A stretch of 33,782 bases of DNA from a virus. The DNA is taken from IMG/VR virus record IMGVR_UViG_3300003885_000051, positions 1 through 33,782 of that record; one strand, given 5' to 3'. Below, in pieces: positions 8,815 through 16,977 of the stretch. The translations under genes and the position numbers were made by a program. How positions within the stretch are numbered: the first letter of the stretch is position 1; every line of letters begins with the position of its first letter. Below the pieces are notes generated by a model. It saw only the letters and a program-made list of their open reading frames with translations, did no database searches and was not told the origin of the DNA.

Positions 8815-9210
8815 TTATACCGCTGTATTAGATGAAAATTCTAATTCAATTGTCGTATCGGCTCCAAGTGGGGTTTCATAGTCACCCAGTAACGCAGCTT
8901 TATTAAATGTTCGTCTTAATACCTGGCCGTCCGATGTTTTACCGGTTATTACGGCGACATTTTTGTTACCATTAATTTTCCATTCACGCGCTTTGTTAAT
9001 ACCTCTGACATCTGGATATATTTCACAAGTAAACCCGCCGAACTTGGTCTCTATGTTGTCACTAAAAACCTGCTCAACGGAACCGCCACCAACGGACGCG
9101 GCGCGCATAGTTTGCTCACCTAATCCTTCTTTAAACTTCAGTGAGTTAGGTACAATTGCGATAGGCTCGTTATTAATAACAAGTGATGGATCTGCTAATG
9201 CTATAGACAT
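8815..9210 (-). CDS. Tail tube protein, Mu-type
   Basis: A 131-residue protein immediately after the sheath gene. Its length and order fit the Mu-type tail tube family (major tail tube, PF10618-like). Family-like features are LKFKEGLGEQTMRAASVGG (residues 24-42), the central IETKFGGFTCEIYPD and the C-terminal YETPLGADTTIELEFSS, which correspond to beta strands of the tube fold. It would polymerise as hexameric rings around the tape measure protein and carry DNA. There is a 14-nt gap after the sheath gene and an 11-nt gap before the chaperone gene. Confidence 0.85.
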   Translation of the reverse strand: MSIALADPSLVINNEPIAIVPNSLKFKEGLGEQTMRAASVGGGSVEQVFSDNIETKFGGFTCEIYPDVRGINKAREWKINGNKNVAVITGKTSDGQVLRRTFNKAALLGDYETPLGADTTIELEFSSNTAV

Positions 9211-9224
9211 TTTTTATACCTCTT

Positions 9225-10766
9225 TTAACTGTTTATGCTAAATGAAAGCTGGATTGTTCCGATCATAATTCTTAATTGAGTAACGATAGGCGTTTTCATT
9301 ATTGTTTGAACTGTCCCAGTCAATAAATCAACGGTAACATTCATGTTCTGATTAAAATATCGAAGCGCATTTTCACCAGATTGAGTTAATACCATTTCTG
9401 ACAGCTCGACATACAATTGCGTGTGATATGCTTCGATTAATTCTTGATTTGCAATATCATAATCTCGGACTAATGAACCGTCAGTTAAACGAGACTGACT
9501 AAACCGAGACTTTAAGTTATTGTAAAAATATTCTCGTATCGTCGAGATGGTATCAACATAATTCAAGTATTTAAAACTTGAATCCGGGTTCCCAGCCGAA
9601 TCGGTTTTGTAAGTTGTTGGCACTTCACCGATTAACAGCGTATTACCTGCTGTGTTGTTTCCGAGAACAAACCCCCCATCATCAGTTATTAGCTCAACTT
9701 CGTTACGGGTAAACCCTAGATTCGTTTTACTTAATGGCGAATAAGGCATTGGAGTATTGAAGTAAGGCTTCGACGCTAAAGCGGGACCACCAAAACTGTC
9801 TAGTGAGCCGTTTCGAGAATTAACAAATTGACTTATATCAGCACCAGGTTGTAACCGAAGTGATCGAATTGCTGCGACTTGAGACGTTTTACTGTATTCA
9901 AGCTCCATGACAGAAGCTCCAGAGCGATTACCTACTGAGGAAAACTTGTCTACAAGCATTATCAGGCTTTGTGAATTCAAGGCTTGTAGGGTTGCTCTGA
10001 CGTTTGCCAAAGTATCGATTTTTGACGCTATTCCAACACCGTCTTGTACGCTATTGTTTGTGTTGAATCTTGCATCGAGTACATTTGTCAACTCAGAAGT
10101 ATCGCTATACGGCCATACGATTGATTGATATCGGATATCACCGATCACATCAAGCACACCGGTTAACACTGGATCTAATGCACCATTGGCCATTATTACC
10201 GTAGTAATCGTAATACCTGCCGCTAAAGTGCCATGAGAAATACCGATATCATTACCAGTAATACCACCATTAACCGCTGTAAGTGTTACGACACCTGCCA
10301 CATTTGCCGCAGTTACCGGTACTTTAGTGTCTGCTGTAATTACCGCAACTAAAGCATCACCTATAATCGTCGGCGTGTCATCTAGGGTAATAGGGATAAT
10401 ATAAGTGTGATTTATCTCAGAGCCAATAGTGAATTCTTGAACTCCATCTGCTGTAGCAGCTCCGGCGATCGTTAATGCGCCTACTGCGCTAACTGCAGAT
10501 CCATTGTCATCAAGTGCAATATAGTCGAAACGGACAACAGGGTTAATTTTCCGAGCAACTCGAATCATAGTAGCAAGCATTGAGTTTACGCCTAGCTGAG
10601 TATCCCACGAACTGTCATTCTGAACGTCGGTTACCAAATCACCCGCCACCGCTGTTCCTCCAGCTACTTTTTGACCGGTAAATAGTACTTTTTGGTCAGT
10701 ATTATCTACTTGGGTTTGAGCTGCAATAATGTTGTACGTTATATCTGGTTGGCTTACGATTGTCAT
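9225..10766 (-). CDS. Contractile tail sheath protein, Mu gpL-like
   Basis: A 513-residue tail sheath protein. The N-terminus includes VLFTGQK (residues 27-33), the Mu-like sheath signature, followed by SSWDTQLGVNSMLATMIRVA. The middle (about 110-200) holds a beta-rich variable region, probably the outer domain. The conserved end contains LNYVDTISTIREYFYNNLKSRF and the late segment in which sheath strands interlock between subunits. Together with the tube, spike and baseplate genes it establishes a contractile tail. Its ATG overlaps the DUF2635 stop (ATGA at 10763-10766). Confidence 0.92.
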   Translation of the reverse strand: MTIVSQPDITYNIIAAQTQVDNTDQKVLFTGQKVAGGTAVAGDLVTDVQNDSSWDTQLGVNSMLATMIRVARKINPVVRFDYIALDDNGSAVSAVGALTIAGAATADGVQEFTIGSEINHTYIIPITLDDTPTIIGDALVAVITADTKVPVTAANVAGVVTLTAVNGGITGNDIGISHGTLAAGITITTVIMANGALDPVLTGVLDVIGDIRYQSIVWPYSDTSELTNVLDARFNTNNSVQDGVGIASKIDTLANVRATLQALNSQSLIMLVDKFSSVGNRSGASVMELEYSKTSQVAAIRSLRLQPGADISQFVNSRNGSLDSFGGPALASKPYFNTPMPYSPLSKTNLGFTRNEVELITDDGGFVLGNNTAGNTLLIGEVPTTYKTDSAGNPDSSFKYLNYVDTISTIREYFYNNLKSRFSQSRLTDGSLVRDYDIANQELIEAYHTQLYVELSEMVLTQSGENALRYFNQNMNVTVDLLTGTVQTIMKTPIVTQLRIMIGTIQLSFSINS

Positions 10767-11005
10767 TTTTTAGACTCCTTCTTGCTTTCTTTAATTTGCT
10801 TATGTTCTTTAGTTTCGATGGGTTTTTTGAATTCTTTGGCTTGAGACGGCTTTACAGCCCACTCAACGCATTTATCAATTTTAGCGTCTCTGATACGGTT
10901 TCGCCAAAATTGTTCAACCGGAATACCGCTCGAGTCGCAGTGAATCATTATTTTAGATCCCGGCAAATACCCCAATGCTCCGCTGTTTATTTTTAATTCT
11001 CTCAT
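10763..11005 (-). CDS. DUF2635 family protein, Mu gp38-like
   Basis: An 80-residue protein. LPGSKIMIHCDSSGIPVEQF (residues 14-33) followed by WRNRIRDAKI matches the DUF2635 pattern of a short beta segment, a proline and then an aromatic plus arginine pair. In Mu-type phages this gene always sits between the tail terminator and the sheath. Its role is unknown; no catalytic residue is visible. The last 30 residues are a Lys/Glu-rich tail, probably disordered. It is ATGA-coupled to both neighbours. Confidence 0.75.
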   Translation of the reverse strand: MRELKINSGALGYLPGSKIMIHCDSSGIPVEQFWRNRIRDAKIDKCVEWAVKPSQAKEFKKPIETKEHKQIKESKKESKK

Positions 11006-12111
11006 AATGGCTCCTGGTCTAAATTAATCTTTGCTGTAGCTTCTTCTGACCCAAAATCGGGTGTGATACTAATATCGATATCTCTGAAAGCTACGTTATA
11101 CTGAATATCGACAATATCATCAGACGTGATATCAGCAGCACTTTCAAAATTGAATTCATGTATGTAATATGCATTTGTGTAAGAATTAAACCCATGGTTT
11201 AAAAATGTTGTAGCATATTGATCTATTGATGCAAGGCCAGTATCGAACGCTACGCCAATTAACGATCTTGCTAACCACTTAAATACATCCTCCATCAAAT
11301 CTCGAACTATACGGCCTGCGTGCTCGTCGCTTGACGGTGAAAAAACATACACCGTAAACGGTTGTGATAATCTCTGATTCCAGCCCGTATTTCGTTTTGC
11401 AGTAGCAGTTAAGTCGCTCATTACTTTTCGGTCTTTTGATGCTATGACATCACCCAACACCACAAATGCCCACAATTCACCATTGCATTGTGCTGTATAA
11501 GCGTCCGTAGCACGTTCGACTGAAATAGACCCCGATATTCTAGGATTAATCTTGATTAATGCGTCACCTATAGTCGTTATTTTCGACTTAGCAGATAAAA
11601 CTTGATTAACCGGATAAGTAAAAGTATGTATTCCGGTTATCGTTATAATCTGCCTTCCGTTGAATCCAGGCTGTCTTGCTCCGTTTTCTAAAATTGGAGA
11701 GCCATTTCCGGTGATTGGTCCTAGATCAGGTACTATAACATCAAATGTTCTTCTATTAATTACCTCAAATAATTTAAACGAATTGTTGAATTCTGTTTGA
11801 TCGCAGCCTGAAATATCAGCTCTTTTTTTACCTAAGGACTTATCTACTTGACCGAACGTGAGATCATGATCTGTTTCAGTAACGACACGAACGATCATTC
11901 CAGATCGAACAAGCGTTAAAATTTTAATCGTGTTTTTTGCACCAATTATTGTAACTTGTTGATTATCAACTAAATTGTGTTCGTTTTCAGTTGTGCACGT
12001 CACCAATCCGTTTGAATAAGTCAGACTTACGATAGCAATTTTGTTAGTGAATAAGTCTGTATAGTTCGGTAATACCGTTTGTAACTGATTTATGACGTGT
12101 TCACATTTCAT
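11002..12111 (-). CDS. Tail terminator, Mu gp37-like, with inserted beta modules
   Basis: A 369-residue protein in the place of the tail terminator, between the gp10-like and sheath genes. The ends look like a Mu gp37/DUF1834-type protein: N-terminal helix CEHVINQLQTVLPNYTDLFT, and C-terminal TLNHG-like FLNHGFNSYTNAYYIHEF with IDISITPDFG. Residues about 27-165 are an insertion of two beta modules (SLTYSNGLVTCTTENEHNL, then TEFNNSFKLFEVINRRTFDV). The same module is seen in the baseplate J protein and the tailspike. The insertion explains why it is longer than a typical terminator. It would cap the sheath/tube and dock to the head. Confidence 0.7.
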   Translation of the reverse strand: MKCEHVINQLQTVLPNYTDLFTNKIAIVSLTYSNGLVTCTTENEHNLVDNQQVTIIGAKNTIKILTLVRSGMIVRVVTETDHDLTFGQVDKSLGKKRADISGCDQTEFNNSFKLFEVINRRTFDVIVPDLGPITGNGSPILENGARQPGFNGRQIITITGIHTFTYPVNQVLSAKSKITTIGDALIKINPRISGSISVERATDAYTAQCNGELWAFVVLGDVIASKDRKVMSDLTATAKRNTGWNQRLSQPFTVYVFSPSSDEHAGRIVRDLMEDVFKWLARSLIGVAFDTGLASIDQYATTFLNHGFNSYTNAYYIHEFNFESAADITSDDIVDIQYNVAFRDIDISITPDFGSEEATAKINLDQEPL

Positions 12112-12563
12112 TTGTATACGTATTTCTTTATTTGAGATTCAATGTAATTTTTAGCGTTTCGTTCAGTTTCAGTAATAGCTATTTTCAGCCCTGGGCGCGG
12201 TTTCATTTTACGAGTCCCTTTTTCCAGGAATTCCGCATAAGGTACTTTGCTGCTACCGGCCCCAAATATCATACTGTCAGAACCTTTCAGTTTGAAATCT
12301 GCTGTCTTACGATAAGCCCCGCTAATGTTCGCTGCTGTTTCGTTAGGGCTTGAGGATCGATGTTTACGTTTAGTCTTTCCTCTTCGGATTAAATAAACTT
12401 TTCCACCTTTGGGTTTTTTCAGTACATTTTTATTTAAAGTCTTAACTAAATCTTTGCCGTAGTAAAAAAATGCTTGTCTTACTCCTTGGCGTGTAGAATT
12501 TGCGATATTCTCAATAGAAATCTCAACTTTCCGGTTGCCGTGATCTGGTTTAATTTTAATCAT
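12108..12563 (-). CDS. HK97 gp10-like neck/tail completion protein
   Basis: A 151-residue basic protein with the HK97-gp10 family hallmark PYAEFLEKGTRKMKPRPGL (residues 108-126) and the usual N-terminal helix plus basic loop (about 55-75). Members of this family act at the head-tail joint as tail completion or terminator-side proteins. It lies between the head closure gene and the gp37-like gene, coupled to both by ATGA overlaps (12560-12563 and 12108-12111). Confidence 0.87.
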   Translation of the reverse strand: MIKIKPDHGNRKVEISIENIANSTRQGVRQAFFYYGKDLVKTLNKNVLKKPKGGKVYLIRRGKTKRKHRSSSPNETAANISGAYRKTADFKLKGSDSMIFGAGSSKVPYAEFLEKGTRKMKPRPGLKIAITETERNAKNYIESQIKKYVYK

Positions 12564-12949
12564 AACATGTTCGCATTATTGATATCGTTACCGGTATTCG
12601 AGCAGCGCAAAACAGTAAATGCATGCCGTTCATCAAAATCGCTACTGTCTATTATGTCGAATCTCTCATTGTTGAATAAAATCCATTCTTCAGAAGTGAT
12701 ACCAGGCAAAAATCGAATAAATATTAAATGCGTTACATCTCTCTCAGTTCCTGCACCGTCAAATACAGTTACACCGCTGACTGTTTCAATTAATGACCAC
12801 ATAGTCATCTTTCCTTGAAAATCTTCAATAAAATCAACGCCGTCAAAGATAGGTGATTTTAGATTTCTTGATTGAATAACTATTTCATCTCTCATGTCAC
12901 CAATGCAAACATTTCTTTTCTTCTTTTTTTTGAATGTGCAAACTGGCAT
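12560..12949 (-). CDS. Head closure / head-tail joining protein (SPP1 gp16, HK97 gp9 type)
   Basis: A 129-residue protein resembling the Phage_H_T_join family. The pattern is an N-terminal beta strand (MRDEIVIQSRN), a loop with DFQGKMTMWSLIETVSG (residues 43-59), a strand HLIFIRFLPGI (about 73-83) and EEWILFNNERFDIIDSSD (86-103). This protein closes the connector and forms the surface onto which the tail docks. The N-terminus has an unusual basic stretch, KKKKKR (residues 7-12). It starts by TAATG overlap with the 328-residue gene. Confidence 0.8.
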   Translation of the reverse strand: MPVCTFKKKKKRNVCIGDMRDEIVIQSRNLKSPIFDGVDFIEDFQGKMTMWSLIETVSGVTVFDGAGTERDVTHLIFIRFLPGITSEEWILFNNERFDIIDSSDFDERHAFTVLRCSNTGNDINNANML

Positions 12950-13935
12950 TAGCCTATTCTCGCGATCCCTTTAAAAAACACAATCATTGAAGTAAGCGAT
13001 GTTATGTCGTCTTGAATAAGAATTTCATACGAGTCAATCGGTGAGCTAAATAGTTTGTCCGGGTTTTCTATTCCAGTTGTTATTTCACCATATCCCCTGG
13101 TTCCAAAAGCCCCTTGACCTGATTTGTTATGATATTCGAATGTTTTAGAAATTAACGCAATATCACCATTCGTTTTAAAATTTGAGATATTAACGGTATC
13201 ACCAAGGTCAGTGACACCCCTGAATACGACTCCATTAATTAAACCGCTTGGAATATCTCCGAAATCAGCGTTATCGCCTGCAGCTGCATGAGTAAGCTCA
13301 ATCACAAAAGATGTTAGTTTCCAATCCTCGTCATTAGGTGGAGTAATCGAATAAATTACTGGATTAGTTAACGTTCCAGCAACTGAAGTCATATTATCCT
13401 CAATGATCTCGACTATGGCTGCAGTTGAGTAATCTTTACTCAATGGAGCATCGATTGATATTTTATTTCCTGCTGGTGAGCTTGGTACCGTATAAGTATA
13501 AGTATCGCTTATTCCGTTTTCTGATATTCTGAAATTTGCACCTGCTACAAACCCTGCCGAACTAACCAGATCTATTGATGTCGCCCCCTGCAACGCCGGA
13601 GCGAATAATGTTGTGCTGATTGGTGGTATAGCTTGCCGCACGACTTTGCTCGATACCGATTTTGTAGATCCAAGCTGTGGAACGATAGTAACTATATTGT
13701 CATTAATGTTTGATTTTGCCCACAGTGTAGTTTGCTTTAGAATTAAAAACCGGTACGTGTTATTGGGTAATAAATTAAAGCCGTTGCGAGAATTGTTATC
13801 AGGCTTTGTTATAGACTGTACTAATTTTACAATTCTCCCACCCGAGTTGTGCATTATTCCATCTTTAACGCCGGAGATAAGCCCGACATCAATCCAATCT
13901 ACTGCTGGAATAGTTATATCAGTTGTTTGTGGCAT
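12949..13935 (-). CDS. Hypothetical virion protein in the neck cluster
   Basis: A 328-residue protein not assigned to a named family. Residues about 110-175 look like a common phage beta module: QGATSIDLVSSAGFVAGANF, then a strand TYTYTVPSS and ISIDAPLSKDY. The C-terminal part has SSPIDSYEILIQDDITSLTS (residues 297-316), a pattern I associate with phage structural proteins. There is no signal peptide or membrane segment. It stands between the connector and head closure genes, where a direct neighbour pair is more usual, so it is probably a neck or head-surface component. This is inference from position. Confidence 0.6.
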   Translation of the reverse strand: MPQTTDITIPAVDWIDVGLISGVKDGIMHNSGGRIVKLVQSITKPDNNSRNGFNLLPNNTYRFLILKQTTLWAKSNINDNIVTIVPQLGSTKSVSSKVVRQAIPPISTTLFAPALQGATSIDLVSSAGFVAGANFRISENGISDTYTYTVPSSPAGNKISIDAPLSKDYSTAAIVEIIEDNMTSVAGTLTNPVIYSITPPNDEDWKLTSFVIELTHAAAGDNADFGDIPSGLINGVVFRGVTDLGDTVNISNFKTNGDIALISKTFEYHNKSGQGAFGTRGYGEITTGIENPDKLFSSPIDSYEILIQDDITSLTSMIVFFKGIARIG

Positions 13936-13939
13936 TCCA

Positions 13940-14497
13940 TTAAATCCTTGTTATTCTGAATTGACCGTAAAAATTTGTAATACCAAGTAATTTGGCAGCC
14001 TCGGCAGTATCGGGACAATCTCCACGATTTTCGTATAAATAAGCTGTATGCCGGGTCAATGATTCTAGTATTTCGCTTTCCAGGTAATAGCTTTTTGTTA
14101 CAAACTCGATATTGACTGACTGTTTTCTGTCGTCAACTTCAGGCCAGAATTTTCCGGCTTCAAGTTCTATTTCTGAATATTGCTGATGTCTAACTAAATA
14201 ATAATCTGTAGCTGGAATTGCTATTTGAACTCCGTTTAGTAAATACGTTATTGAAGTAATCGAATCGACTGGGTCGCGGCAGATCTGAATAACTTCTTCA
14301 AAATCGTCTTGCAGTAAGTTCCAGGTGCTTGCTCTGAACTCACGACCAGTATAATTTTCACCGAACTGAGTAACAGCGTTAATAATGTTTTGTAAAACAG
14401 TATCATCTGCTGAAGCAGTTACTTTTAAAGCCTGTTTTGTTGGCTTTAGACTAAGCGGAGAATCACCAAATTTATTTATTTGGTATAATTGGATCAT
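13940..14497 (-). CDS. Head-tail connector (adaptor), HK97 gp6-like
   Basis: A 185-residue protein of the gp6/gp15-type adaptor fold. Helical motifs NIINAVTQFGENYTGREF (residues 38-55) and the C-terminal LESLTRHTAYLYENRGDCP (143-161) are typical: a helix with Y-T-G-R and a last helix with an aromatic plus E-N-R-G. The adaptor ring binds under the portal and receives the closure protein. It is ATGA-coupled to the 86-residue gene upstream and separated by 4 nt from the 328-residue gene. Confidence 0.83.
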   Translation of the reverse strand: MIQLYQINKFGDSPLSLKPTKQALKVTASADDTVLQNIINAVTQFGENYTGREFRASTWNLLQDDFEEVIQICRDPVDSITSITYLLNGVQIAIPATDYYLVRHQQYSEIELEAGKFWPEVDDRKQSVNIEFVTKSYYLESEILESLTRHTAYLYENRGDCPDTAEAAKLLGITNFYGQFRITRI

Positions 14498-14754
14498 TTC
14501 TTGCCTTTTTTATTCTTTTTACTGTTGTTGTTTAACTCACCTTCTTTCACGTCCGTATTCTGTGGCATTTCTGGTTCAGGTTCGACTGCTTCTGGAGATT
14601 CAATAACAATAGTGCCTTTTCCTGCTTTTACGACAACATTAGCAAGGTTGGCAGATACTTCGCGTTCCTCTCCTTCCTTAACTTCGAAAATTGGATCTGC
14701 GGGGTTATCGCCCCACTTACCAGCTTCTTTGAATTTGACTTTTATATTATTCAT
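14494..14754 (-). CDS. Hypothetical small protein between decoration and connector genes
   Basis: An 86-residue protein, not recognised as a named family. Residues 1-50 form a predicted small beta unit (NNIKVKFKEAGKWGD, then EVKEGEEREVSANLANVVV) of the kind found in short head-module proteins. The remainder is acidic (PEAVEPEPE), ending in a Lys/Asn tail NNNSKKNKKGKK. It may be a head-surface or head-completion accessory. It begins just after the terminator-like hairpin at 14772-14792 and is ATGA-coupled to the connector gene. Confidence 0.6.
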   Translation of the reverse strand: MNNIKVKFKEAGKWGDNPADPIFEVKEGEEREVSANLANVVVKAGKGTIVIESPEAVEPEPEMPQNTDVKEGELNNNSKKNKKGKK

Positions 14755-14771
14755 TGGTATTCCTTAAGTGA

Positions 14772-14792
14772 AGCGGTCCTATTTCGACCGCT
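14772..14792 (-). terminator. Hairpin after the second decoration gene (terminator-like)
   Basis: A perfect 7-bp inverted repeat, AGCGGTC and GACCGCT, around a 7-nt loop, lies 4 nt after the stop of the second 138-residue gene. On the minus strand only a weak T-containing tail follows (TCACTT). It may attenuate or stabilise the transcript 3' end rather than end transcription fully. Confidence 0.5.
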
Positions 14793-14796
14793 ATTG

Positions 14797-15213
14797 TTAA
14801 ACATTAACCGTTTCTGCTGGCGGTCTGGATTTTTTATGCCCTCTAACCGCCATGATCCCAAAAGTACCACCTGTAGTAACTGCTATACTGACGATCGATA
14901 TCCTCTGATATCGCATTTTACCAATTGAGCCGACATGCCTGGCTGAATTTTGCTGCACTGACGTAAAGCGTGGTAATTCTAACAACGTGTTATCAGCAGG
15001 TACTAATGTTGCTCCTACCATCCCGGGATCATCACTTTCTTCAAGAATAATATCGTAAGTTCCGTCTGTGATGCTTCCCGCGTGCACTAAATACGTCAAT
15101 GATTCATAACCCATGCTGTCCTGAGTCAATCCTACGGTTGTTGTATTCGCTGTAATCGCTGCAATATGTAATGCCGGTTCTTCAGTAATGCTATGTGCTA
15201 AATCATACTCCAC
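14797..15213 (-). CDS. Probable capsid decoration protein, copy 2
   Basis: A 138-residue protein, a paralogue of the gene just upstream (also 138 residues; about half of positions identical by eye, no gaps needed). Shared blocks are PAL (13-15), ANTTT (22-26), AGxITDGxY (45-53), LEESDDP (56-62), ELPRF, the 11-residue GSIGKMRYQRI and the C-terminal ETVNV. Position after the major capsid gene and high copy-type composition suggest a capsid decoration or minor head protein. The function is inferred; the family name is not known to me. Hydrophobic beta segments dominate and no Cys is present. Confidence 0.72.
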   Translation of the reverse strand: MEYDLAHSITEEPALHIAAITANTTTVGLTQDSMGYESLTYLVHAGSITDGTYDIILEESDDPGMVGATLVPADNTLLELPRFTSVQQNSARHVGSIGKMRYQRISIVSIAVTTGGTFGIMAVRGHKKSRPPAETVNV

Positions 15214-15228
15214 TTTAGATACTCCTTA

Positions 15229-15645
15229 TTAAACGTTTACAGTTTCAGAAGTTGGTGCGCTTTTAGCGTTTCCTAGCAGCGCTACTGCTGACATTACAGC
15301 TCCTGTGGTAACAATTGTTGATACTATGTTTATTCTTTGATATCGCATCTTGCCAATTGAGCCGAAGTGACGAACAGTATCACTATCTGTGGCTCTGAAT
15401 CGTGGTAATTCGCCGATTGTTTCATCTGGCACCACCGGTGTTGGGACTGTCATTACGGGGTCGTCACTTTCTTCTAAAACAGTGTTATACACGCCGTCAG
15501 TGATTGCCCCGGCTTGAATAATGAATGTAAGCGATTCAAATCCGAGTGTGTCGACAATCTCGCCAATCGTAGTTGTGTTTGCGCCAATGGTTTGACTGTT
15601 TAAAGCTGGTGCATCACCCGCTCTTGATGAAATTTCATATTCCAT
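15229..15645 (-). CDS. Probable capsid decoration protein, copy 1
   Basis: A 138-residue protein, first of a tandem pair after the major capsid gene. It shares with its downstream copy the blocks ANTTT, FESLT/YESLT, ITDG, LEESDDP, ELPRF, GSIGKMRYQRI and ETVNV. The two differ most at residues 4-20 and 63-75, which may be surface loops. Between capsid gene and this gene lies a strong terminator-like hairpin, so this pair may be expressed at a level lower than the capsid protein. A role on the capsid exterior is inferred from order only. Confidence 0.72.
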   Translation of the reverse strand: MEYEISSRAGDAPALNSQTIGANTTTIGEIVDTLGFESLTFIIQAGAITDGVYNTVLEESDDPVMTVPTPVVPDETIGELPRFRATDSDTVRHFGSIGKMRYQRINIVSTIVTTGAVMSAVALLGNAKSAPTSETVNV

Positions 15646-15671
15646 GGTATTTACTCCTGATTACTTGTAAA

Positions 15672-15691
15672 AGGCCGGGGTTAACCGGCCT
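15672..15691 (-). terminator. Rho-independent terminator-like hairpin after the major capsid gene
   Basis: On the minus strand, AGGCCGG and CCGGCCT form a 7-bp GC-rich stem around a 6-nt loop (TTAACC), directly followed by TTT. It begins 8 nt after the capsid stop codon. Such hairpins after capsid genes often give partial termination or protect the 3' end of an abundant capsid message. Confidence 0.72.
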
Positions 15692-15698
15692 AATTTGC

Positions 15699-16883
15699 TT
15701 ATGGGATGATTTGTAATACTTTAATTGCTTCAGGGATAGTAACTTTACCCGAAGAGTATCGATGTATTGTAAATTCGATGATTGCATTACGTTTACGCGT
15801 GTATTCATCACGGATAATGGTAATACCAGTTCGATCGGTTAATGTATAGCCTTTGAAAAAGTCTCCAAACATTACAGGGTATGAATTAGCTGCTGCGTTA
15901 GGCATGTCAATCAAAGACAAGTAAGGATAACCGTTAATTGTGTTTGATATTGGACCGTTTACGCCAGGACTCCATAAAAACTGTCCTGTGGTTGACTTTT
16001 CAGTCCGTAACTTAGCGAGCTCAATACGATTTAAGCCGTACATTGGGTTGTGACCTTCCTTTAAATCACCGGTTAACAAGATAAGATCGTCGATTGATAC
16101 TTTACCGGCAGCAATCGAAGGTCGCGCATTATCTGTAACTGCGGTATTTAATAAAATGCCTTCCGGTCCTTTAATGCCCGTACCGACTATCATGCTGCGT
16201 CCTTCGCCTTGTGCGAAAGCTGTCATAGCATCATCAAGTAATTCAGATTCCATGTTGTAACTTGCATTCATTAGCAAATCGCGAGTTGCTGGCAATGTAA
16301 CCGTTTGACGAAACGCGGTTATTGTTTCTAAAGCATAATTTGATTGATCTTCCTGACCTTGCTCTGCTTCACCTTCATAATAGGCTTTAGGAATACTAGT
16401 TCGAACAGGGATTTCGATTGATTTTGATCCAATAGTACGCACTCGAACTGCTGGACGTAAAAGACTAATTTCTTCAATCGTTTTTGTTAAAAATGTTTCT
16501 TGTTCGACAGTTGTTAAGAATCCGCCGTCAATATCACTGTCAGTTCGTAATAATGCTTTTTGTTCTGCGTCAAGTCCTGATATTCCTTTTTGAATCATGG
16601 AATGAAGAGCTTTATACTCAGGCTTATCACGATAATTCTTTACTTCACTAGATCCGCTTCGCGCTACTTCAATTTCAAGTGAATCAATACGTTCTTTGAA
16701 TTCTTCTTCACGTTTTTTTAGTTCTGCTTGCGCGGATACTGCTTTTTGATTCAGATCTTCTTGTAGATCAAGAAACTTTTCGAGATTTGCAATTTTTTCT
16801 TGATCGGGTGCTGCTTTTTCGAATTGTGCGCGAAGCTCGGTAACGGCTTCCATTACTTTTTGTTGGGTAATTTTTTCGGGCAT
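15699..16883 (-). CDS. Major capsid protein, HK97 fold
   Basis: A 394-residue major capsid protein of the HK97 (phage_capsid) family. Residues 1-110 are a charged, coiled-coil delta/scaffold domain. The capsid fold starts near LLRTDSDIDGGFLTTVEQET (residues 112-131), a typical region just after the protease cut. Further family segments are IPVRTSIPKAYYEGEAEQ, the VTLPATRDLLMNASYNME stretch and the C-terminal FGDFFKGYTLTDRTGITII. The start has a good Shine-Dalgarno sequence (AGGAGC, about 9 nt upstream). The N-terminal domain is expected to be removed by the protease encoded just upstream. Confidence 0.94.
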   Translation of the reverse strand: MPEKITQQKVMEAVTELRAQFEKAAPDQEKIANLEKFLDLQEDLNQKAVSAQAELKKREEEFKERIDSLEIEVARSGSSEVKNYRDKPEYKALHSMIQKGISGLDAEQKALLRTDSDIDGGFLTTVEQETFLTKTIEEISLLRPAVRVRTIGSKSIEIPVRTSIPKAYYEGEAEQGQEDQSNYALETITAFRQTVTLPATRDLLMNASYNMESELLDDAMTAFAQGEGRSMIVGTGIKGPEGILLNTAVTDNARPSIAAGKVSIDDLILLTGDLKEGHNPMYGLNRIELAKLRTEKSTTGQFLWSPGVNGPISNTINGYPYLSLIDMPNAAANSYPVMFGDFFKGYTLTDRTGITIIRDEYTRKRNAIIEFTIHRYSSGKVTIPEAIKVLQIIP

Positions 16884-16900
16884 GGTCTATTGCTCCTGTT

Positions 16901-16946
16901 AGTTAAACGTATTTTCGTTTGACTAGCTGGTGATTTTCATCACAGC
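16901..16946 (-). promoter_or_regulatory. Two hairpins in the major capsid gene leader
   Basis: Two inverted repeats lie just upstream of the capsid ribosome-binding site. The first is AGTTAAACG/CGTTTGACT (16901-16909 with 16916-16924, one G-T pair, 6-nt loop). The second is GTGAT/ATCAC (16930-16934 with 16939-16943), extended to 16926-16946 by three further pairs with a bulge. Neither has a T-run on the minus strand, so they are more likely mRNA processing or stabilising structures than terminators. Confidence 0.45.
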
Positions 16947-16977
16947 AATAGAACCAAATTGGCCTATTTTTTAGTAC

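Noticed and set aside
16901-16946. Intrinsic terminator before the capsid gene
   Set aside because: Neither hairpin is followed by a T-run on the minus strand; kept as leader structures only.
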